A stretch of 64,000 nucleotides of DNA from Psychrobacillus sp. FSL K6-4046 (GTDB lineage Bacteria; Bacillota; Bacilli; Bacillales_A; Planococcaceae). Position 1 is the first letter of the stretch. Each line of letters opens with the position of its first letter. The position numbers and the translations under genes were made by a program. Below the pieces are notes generated by a model, which saw nothing but the letters and a program-made list of their open reading frames with translations, had not been told where the DNA came from and did not search any database. Where the stretch lies: positions 558,001 to 622,000 of the forward strand of contig NZ_CP152020.1 in the NCBI RefSeq assembly GCF_038624605.1, read 5' to 3'. Below, one piece after another: positions 62,074 through 64,000 of the stretch.

Positions 62074-62728
62074 TGCTATATTATTGCCAAATGGAATAGT
62101 ACTAACCACGGATAATTCGGCAGCGATAGGTGAAAAGGAAAACGATGTGGTGTCTATATCAGATGAGGCAGTAGCCTACTTTGCCGCTCGAGTCTCTATC
62201 TTGGAGCAGTGGGCAGCTAGCGCGTACCCACAAACGATAGTGGTTCATAATTTTTCAGGGAATGACAGCTGGAACAAGTATATAAAAGGAATAAAGAAAT
62301 TGTTTAATGAGATTGCAGAGGAATGTCCAACCATTACAGGTAGCAGCGAAACGAATATAGAAACCATGCAATCAGCCGTGGCTATTACGATGCTTGGTCA
62401 GCAACAGCTAAAACACGATCAAGATGTTCAATGGTATGCCTACGGAAAGCCATGTGTAGGGGAAGAGGTTATTAAAGAAGCAGACAAAATCGCAGACTTA
62501 AAAAAAGTTTGGGAGGCAATGAGGTCTGGATTGGTTCATGCTGTTTGGCCGGTCGGCTCTAAAGGAATAGCAGATGAATGTAAGCAACTAAAGCTCGAGT
62601 GCGATATGAAAGGCTGGGAAGTCCAAAAATCTGCAGGTCCAGCAACGACGGTACTAGTAGGTATTAATAGGGAGAGACAGCAGGAAGCAAAACTATACTT
62701 TGGCGAATACTTTCAAGCAATCATTTAG
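62066..62728 (+). CDS. cblS: Probable alpha-ribazole kinase CblS (PurM/AIR-synthase-like)
   Basis: A 220-residue PurM-like protein. TTDNSAAIGEKENDVV (about 14-29) is the ATP-binding opening of the AIR synthase fold, and ITGSSETNIETMQSAVAITMLG (about 92-113) is the second conserved block. CblS phosphorylates alpha-ribazole taken up by CblT, giving the CobS substrate without CobT. It is the last gene of the operon, followed by a bidirectional terminator. The assignment rests on family motifs and the cblT pairing. Confidence 0.82.
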   Translation: MRNAILLPNGIVLTTDNSAAIGEKENDVVSISDEAVAYFAARVSILEQWAASAYPQTIVVHNFSGNDSWNKYIKGIKKLFNEIAEECPTITGSSETNIETMQSAVAITMLGQQQLKHDQDVQWYAYGKPCVGEEVIKEADKIADLKKVWEAMRSGLVHAVWPVGSKGIADECKQLKLECDMKGWEVQKSAGPATTVLVGINRERQQEAKLYFGEYFQAII

Positions 62729-62917
62729 CTTACTTAGCCTTATAAAAAGCAGTCCATTTCCTAGTTGGAACAGACTGCTTTTTTTAGTGATTATAATATT
62801 ACCCCTGAGATACATATGATGAATACCTTCATCCCCTGAGATCTTTATAAATAATTCCACATCATTTAATGTAAAAGTTCTTTCAAACCTAACTATATCT
62901 CCAATCTTTAAAGACAT
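62693..62917 (-). pseudogene. 5' remnant of a MaoC-like (hotdog) dehydratase gene
   Basis: The frame starts with a good ribosome site (AAGGGGGAG) and MSLKIGDIVRFERTFTLNDV, then ELFIKISGDEGIHH, the N-terminal part of MaoC-like acyl dehydratases. After about 37 codons the similarity ends. The frame runs through a terminator into the 3' end of cblS in antisense. The rest of the domain (normally over 100 residues) is missing, so this is a truncated gene. Confidence 0.65.
62744..62786. terminator. Bidirectional terminator at the end of the cobalamin operon
   Basis: AAAAAGCAGTC (62744-62754) pairs with GACTGCTTTTT (62773-62783), T-rich on both strands. Confidence 0.88.
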
Positions 62918-63212
62918 ATAATCTCCCCCTTAAAAGAATATTATATTACTTGTATAGCCAAGTCTTACTGGATGGTACAACTCGTAAAATCTAATGGAAA
63001 TGAAGCTATTTTTCTCGTCTTACGATTTTGGTATCTTTATCACTCCCAATTGAGGTATATTAAGAGACCGGTATCACCTTCAAAAGAAAGTTTCCGTAGA
63101 GCTTCAAGATGAGTTAATTTCTAGTACTCACTGCCGATAAAAGGAGGGTGATTACTATAGAAACATGGATTTTACGTTTATAGACACGAAAATGTAAAAG
63201 GAGATCAATTGA

Positions 63213-64000
63213 ATGTTTGAAAATTATTTGGAAGAGGATATGGTCGTCATTCAAGGTGACTATGCTACTTCTGTTGTTATATTGTCCATTTTAATAGCCG
63301 TAATAGCCTCATATTCAGCCTTGACGATGAATGGAAGAGCGCAAAGGATTGGGTTTTTTCATCGAAATCTATGGTTAATGTTTGCTTCTATTGCTATGGG
63401 ATTTGGAATATGGTCTATGCATTTTGTTGGGATGAGTGCATTCTCCTTGCCTGTCCATATGACATACAATGTTACACTGACTGTTTTATCTATTGTGCCA
63501 GCAATGGTAGCATCGTTTATTGCCTTTTATTTATCTAACCTGCCGAAAAGAGGGCTTTGGGTTTATATCCTAGCTGGAGTTTCGATGGGAGCTGGTATCT
63601 CTACTATGCATTATATGGGAATGTATGCCATGAAAATGGATATCTTTTATTCTTATAACTACTTAATATTTATAGTTTCTATTGGTATATCAGTGGCAAT
63701 CTCGATGTTAGCCGTCTATATTTTTTCAAACCTGCAACTTTATATGAAAAATCGTTGGATTCAATTATCAACTGCTCTAATTATGGGTTTAGCAGTGTCT
63801 AGTATGCATTATACGGGTATGTCAGCAGTCACTTTTTATGTGCCTAGTGATTTTCATGCACACGCACTAGCACATGACATGGGGAATATAGGTGGTTTAG
63901 TTATCATTGTCACTGCAGGAATGGCGTTACTGCTTGGTATACTTTTTTTATTGGGTCAAATAGATCGTTATGTGGCGTACCACACGAATTTTTTTGATTC
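63213..64000 (+). CDS. MHYT-domain membrane sensor (partial, runs off the window)
   Basis: The first 262 residues of a protein that continues past the window end. Seven membrane helices carry three MHYT-type motifs, SMHFVGM, TMHYMGM and SMHYTGM, proposed to bind metal (copper) or sense gas. Such sensors are usually fused to GGDEF/EAL or histidine-kinase domains, as in B. subtilis YkoW; the output domain is not in view. AAAAGGAG lies nine bases before ATG 63213. The roughly 295 bases in front, to the MaoC remnant, hold nothing recognised. Confidence 0.85.
   Translation, partial: MFENYLEEDMVVIQGDYATSVVILSILIAVIASYSALTMNGRAQRIGFFHRNLWLMFASIAMGFGIWSMHFVGMSAFSLPVHMTYNVTLTVLSIVPAMVASFIAFYLSNLPKRGLWVYILAGVSMGAGISTMHYMGMYAMKMDIFYSYNYLIFIVSIGISVAISMLAVYIFSNLQLYMKNRWIQLSTALIMGLAVSSMHYTGMSAVTFYVPSDFHAHALAHDMGNIGGLVIIVTAGMALLLGILFLLGQIDRYVAYHTNFFD

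Noticed and set aside
63148-63194. Leader peptide before the MHYT gene (GTG at 63148 or ATG at 63165)
   Set aside because: AGGAGG abuts the GTG with no spacing and is 17 bases from the ATG, so neither start is convincing.

Overview
The window comes from the chromosome of a low-GC, endospore-forming member of the Bacillales. It carries gerQ, cwlJ and rsfA (sporulation), bacillithiol genes, a sigma-W-type pspA operon, many AGGAGG ribosome sites and frequent TTG starts. Gene order from pdxK to argS follows the Bacillus subtilis ywd-ywf-ywg-ywh-ywi region. Protein character and the dispersed GGCGACTCC repeats suggest Planococcaceae (Psychrobacillus, Lysinibacillus or Sporosarcina relatives). The family is an inference; no search was possible.

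Layout. 0-4.8 kb: a short-chain dehydrogenase, then a four-gene envelope-stress operon (pspA-ydjG-ydjH-ydjI) behind a sigma-W-like promoter. 4.9-7.1 kb: topB. 7.5-11.6 kb: a copper block (csoR-copZ-copA, a DUF1541 lipoprotein, a Csp3-type copper store) with a CsoR operator inside the csoR promoter. 11.8-14.9 kb: an unknown protein, ybaK, a YczE-type membrane protein and a P-loop ATPase. 15.0-18.8 kb: the two enzymes of threonine breakdown, kbl and an SDR-type tdh, separated by two tandem-repeat arrays that both run on a period of about 21 bp. 19.0-22.3 kb: a purine permease under a PurR-type operator and a YjiH-type membrane protein.

22.4-45.0 kb is the conserved housekeeping stretch: bshB2-yojF, pdxK, ung-ywdI-ywdK, gerQ/cwlJ, hemQ, pta, lipL, rsfA, ywfO-ywgA, ywhB, ywhD, pbpG, speE-speB, azoR with a TetR regulator, and ywiB-argS. 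45.7-53.0 kb is an accessory island: a small secreted protein, a two-gene ABC transporter, a DUF2975 membrane protein, a DUF2314/Imm33 immunity-like protein and a DUF1963 protein. Two 156-bp direct repeats bracket it.

53.1-62.7 kb is a vitamin B12 salvage operon led by a cobalamin riboswitch: btuF-btuC-btuD/cbiZ-cbiB-cobD-cobU-cobS-cobC-(cobU-like)-pduO-cblT-cblS. It covers corrinoid uptake, side-chain removal, lower-ligand (alpha-ribazole) import and activation, and nucleotide-loop assembly. No corrin-ring synthesis genes are in the window. The window ends with a truncated MaoC-like gene remnant and the start of an MHYT-domain sensor.

The most unusual material lies in the non-coding DNA: the two 21-bp-phased arrays, the dispersed terminal-inverted-repeat elements, and a tandem leftover of a second agmatinase 3' end behind speB.
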